This document shows, piece by piece, positions 7,301 through 8,611 of a stretch of DNA of 8,611 nt. Each line of letters opens with the position of its first letter. Position 1 is the stretch's first letter. A program made the translations under genes and the position numbers. Under the pieces are notes generated by a model. It was given only the letters and a program-made list of their open reading frames with translations. It was not told the origin of the DNA and did no database searches. This DNA comes from an uncultured Bacillota bacterium (lineage in GTDB: Bacteria; Bacillota; Dehalobacteriia; UBA7702), in contig CACXDX010000110.1 of NCBI GenBank assembly GCA_902766525.1, positions 1-8,611 on the forward strand, given 5' to 3'.

Positions 7301-7452
7301 TCGACCTCATCCACTTCCCCTGCCGCATCTTCCCTGTCAGTTACCTTTTGTCAGTCGGTCTGACACTGCTGTTCACCGCTGTCGTCGCCGCGGTGATCCA
7401 GATCAAGTTGAAGCGTATTCCCATGGCGGAATCGTTAAAAGCAAACGAATAA
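4303..7452 (+). CDS. FtsX-type ABC transporter permease with long extracellular coiled coil
   Basis: This 1049-residue membrane protein is the partner of the preceding ATPase. Hydrophobic segments suggest eight helices in a 1+3+1+3 order: about residues 19-38, then 517-541, 572-592 and 615-640, then 688-711, then 919-940, 972-996 and 1014-1034. Two FtsX domains (about 517-645 and 919-1040) carry the typical ending of a coupling segment, with EQRTQIGVLKAMGY after the first and ERVREIATIKVLGF after the second. Between helix 1 and helix 2 lies a folded part (about 40-240) followed by a charged Ala/Glu/Lys/Leu-rich stretch (about 246-495) with GxxxYxxGxxxL spacing, which I read as a coiled coil folding back near residue 370. 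A second extracellular domain covers about 712-915. The ATG at 4303 has GAGGAG at 4292-4297. Simple MacB or FtsX proteins are 400-650 residues and single-domain, so this is the large two-FtsX form. Substrate and role are unknown. Confidence 0.92.
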   Translation: MVNTLIKSTFREIRQSLGRFLAILAIIGLGVGFFVGLRLCQPSMILTGRDYLEEQNLYDFRLLSPLGFGEEDEAFFDEEEGIAAEGAYFVDFLSEKEDLEIVLRAHSLTKIINKPRLTAGKMPTRKGECLGDARYFSPSDIGKIITVSENNDEKTKTALASNRFTLTGLAQSPLYLNFERGSSDLGNGSVTAFLYLTEADFKDEAFHELYLTINTEEAAYTDAYDEAVSAVNDDVTAKAEARADQRYEDIRGDALAALAEAEAELEDGRAAYEKAKKDSEDRLAAAEKQLNEGEEKYRQGLKDYEEGKKRLAAGREKLNAAKEELKEQQASLAAAGSALDEQLKPLLEKKAALEGEKADLDRRKGELDANPEATEEEIAAYEAANDAYQQAYAAFAAVYEPLQAEVARYQEGKARFDAAAAALAKNEADLDELEAALAAAPAKSAAARRELDQGRADYEKGKRTARKELSEAEATLREAEEEIEAGYADLENLEKGKVYVLTREENIGYRCFDNDTAIVAAISLIFPVFFFLVAALVCVTTMTRMIDEQRTQIGVLKAMGYGNGAVIAKYLFYAGSASLIGAIIGFIAGSHIIPRLIWNIYGIMYGFAPLEYAVDVPLALISVAAALLCALGSTYLACRRSLLCPAAELIRQKAPKSGRRVFLEYITPLWKRLSFLQKVSIRGVFRYRSRLILMILGIGGCTALLLTGFGISDSIKNIINDEYSEIILYEYDVSFDHSQNEASFRDFLNDNKIRENDGLLVHSSGADISGEKRKKVKTAALIVPADGEVEGFFSLHRGKRSIPFPNRGEVVISNALAESVGVSRGDRITIKDGDLGTMTATVADICDNYVNHYVFLSEDSYEQGFHHRPEYKNGWILSFEGEDPNERGAALARDDGVRSIVINSDTAERINHTLSRMDYIVLLVMVCAAALAFIVLYNLTNINITERVREIATIKVLGFYPKEVVAYVFREISVLSVLGSLAGLLMGRALHLFVMSQIKIDLIHFPCRIFPVSYLLSVGLTLLFTAVVAAVIQIKLKRIPMAESLKANE

Positions 7453-7463
7453 GAACCCGCATC

Positions 7464-7519
7464 AAAAAAAACCGCCGTCGAAAACCATGCTTTTCGGCGG
7501 CGGATCTTTTTTCTTTTTT
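7464..7519. terminator. Bidirectional intrinsic terminator between convergent operons
   Basis: A 13-bp stem (7472-7484 with 7491-7503, one T-G pair) closes a 6-base loop. On the plus strand it is followed by T runs (7507-7519), ending the ABC operon 12 bases after its stop codon. On the minus strand the eight A residues at 7464-7471 become a T run, so it can also end the acyl-CoA ligase transcript arriving from the right. Confidence 0.9.
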
Positions 7520-7569
7520 ACATTCATTCGTCGGGAGCATTGAAACGAACCGTTTCTCCTCACCTCGTT

Positions 7570-8611
7570 TTAAGGTCGCTTTTTTTCTTCCTCCAGCTCC
7601 AGTTCGCGGTAGGCGACTTTGCCCACGAGGGTCTTGGGCAGCTCCGCTCTGAATTCGATCTCCTTGGGCAGAGCGTATTTGGCGATGTGCTTCCTGCAGT
7701 AGGCCATGAGCTCTTCCCGGGTCTCCTCGGTGGCGGGGACGCCGGGCTTCAGCATAATAAAGGCTTTCACCGCCTCCATCCTGTAGTCGTCGGGGATGCC
7801 GATGACACAGCTCATATGCACCTTCTCATGGGCGTCGAGAATATTTTCGAGCTGGGCGGGATAGATATTGTAGCCGCTGGAAACGATCATCCGCTTGGCG
7901 CGGCCTTTGAAATAGATGAAGCCCTCCGCGTCCATATAGCCGAGGTCACCGGTGTAAACCCAGGTGAGGCCGTCCTCATGGCGCCTGAGCGTCTTGGCGG
8001 TCTCCTCGGGCTGATTGATGTATTCCCGCATCACCGTGGGTCCGGCCAGAAGGATCTCCCCTTCTTCCCCGTAGGGCAGTTCCTCTTCGCTGTCGGGGCG
8101 CACGATCTTGATGTAGGTATCGGCGAAGGGTACGCCGATGCTGCCCTCCTTGGCCATGTGAGGCGGCGTCAGACAGCAGGCCGTCACCGTTTCCGTGGTG
8201 CCGTAGCCCTCGCGGATCTGAACGCTGGCGCGGTGATCGTAGAGAAAGCAGTCGAATTTCTTTTTCAGCTCGACGCTTAAGGAATCACCGCCGGAGAAAA
8301 CCCCTTTCAGGCAGCTGAGATCGGCGCCGTTCATATCGGGGATGCGGATCAGCGCCTCGTAGAGGGTGGGCACGCCGGCAATGAAATTGCAGCGGTATTT
8401 CGTGATCAGCTTGGCGTAGCTTTTCGCCGTAAAGCGGGGCACGAGGATACAGCGGCCGCCCCGGGAGAGCATGGTGTGAATGCAGACGCCGAGGCCGAAG
8501 CCGTGGAAGAGCGGCATGGCCGCCAGCATCTTATCGCCGACGCGGAACATGGGATTGGCGGCGACGACCTGCTGAGCCAAAGCGTTGAAATTGCCGTTGC
8601 TGAGCAGGATG
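7570..8611 (-). CDS. AMP-dependent acyl-CoA synthetase (long-chain fatty acid-CoA ligase-like), N-terminus outside window
   Basis: This enzyme adenylates a carboxylic acid with ATP and then transfers it to coenzyme A. About 347 codons, the C-terminal two thirds, are visible. The reading frame is open to the right edge, where it reads ILLSNGNFNALAQQV, the segment that normally follows the P-loop TSGTTGxPKG. The Met-like start of a shorter open frame at 8580 is a TTG inside the gene, not the true start. Visible motifs in order are the PLFHGFGLG helix, YGTTE (8205..8191) of the acyl-adenylate pocket, TGD (7953..7945), the hinge GRAKRMIVSSGYNIYP, and the catalytic lysine of PKTLVGK (codon 7620..7618). 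All are intact, so the domain looks functional. The preference for long-chain acids is inferred from overall resemblance. Other acyl- or aryl-CoA ligases remain possible. It converges with the ABC operon and shares the terminator at 7464-7519. Confidence 0.92.
   Translation of the reverse strand, partial: ILLSNGNFNALAQQVVAANPMFRVGDKMLAAMPLFHGFGLGVCIHTMLSRGGRCILVPRFTAKSYAKLITKYRCNFIAGVPTLYEALIRIPDMNGADLSCLKGVFSGGDSLSVELKKKFDCFLYDHRASVQIREGYGTTETVTACCLTPPHMAKEGSIGVPFADTYIKIVRPDSEEELPYGEEGEILLAGPTVMREYINQPEETAKTLRRHEDGLTWVYTGDLGYMDAEGFIYFKGRAKRMIVSSGYNIYPAQLENILDAHEKVHMSCVIGIPDDYRMEAVKAFIMLKPGVPATEETREELMAYCRKHIAKYALPKEIEFRAELPKTLVGKVAYRELELEEEKKRP

Noticed and set aside
5803..7314. 503-codon minus-strand open frame opposite the permease
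   Set aside because: It lies wholly within the FtsX permease gene in antisense, is strongly charged (Asp/Lys/His) and resembles no family.
7540..8280. 246-codon plus-strand open frame opposite the acyl-CoA ligase
   Set aside because: The minus strand carries all adenylation motifs in order, so this frame is a mirror artefact.

Overview
The window carries six protein-coding genes from a bacterial chromosome, two of them cut by the window edges. The coding DNA is GC-rich, the intergenic regions are AT-rich, Shine-Dalgarno sites are strong, and the intrinsic terminators and sigma-70-type promoters are clear. The ABC permease resembles types common in gut and oral anaerobes. I infer, with low confidence, a GC-rich member of the Bacillota or a relative. 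There are no rRNA, tRNA, mobile-element or CRISPR signals.

Layout from left to right. Positions 1-839 (minus) hold a DMT/EamA-family inner-membrane transporter, cut at the left edge, with a near-perfect sigma-70 promoter (905-934) and a possible 5'-UTR hairpin. Positions 967-988 hold a 22-bp perfect palindrome acting as the intrinsic terminator of the next operon. Positions 1046-3209 (minus) hold ilvB-ilvN, the catalytic and regulatory subunits of acetohydroxyacid synthase, separated by one base. Positions 3210-3604 are a 395-bp divergent intergenic region, described below. Positions 3605-7452 (plus) hold a two-gene ABC export-type system, a MacB/LolD-like ATPase overlapping by 7 bases a 1049-residue FtsX-type permease with a ~250-residue extracellular coiled coil. 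A terminator usable on both strands lies at 7464-7519. Positions 7570-8611 (minus) hold the C-terminal part of an AMP-dependent acyl-CoA synthetase, cut at the right edge.

The most unusual part is the divergent region between ilvB and the ABC operon. Besides one promoter for each side it holds three direct-repeat families: a duplicated AT-rich element overlapping the ilvB -10 box (3266-3316), six 11-bp iterons of consensus GRTTTGACGNY (3353-3418), and five 9-bp units in the ABC operon leader (3515-3559). It also holds an intrinsic terminator pointing towards ilvB although no minus-strand gene lies directly upstream. This looks like a dense control region, possibly a helical-phase binding array for an OmpR/PhoB-type regulator and possibly an attenuator, but no regulator gene lies in the window.

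The gene neighbours do not form one pathway. IlvB and IlvN work together as one enzyme, and the ATPase and permease form one transporter. The DMT transporter and the acyl-CoA ligase appear to be independent units.
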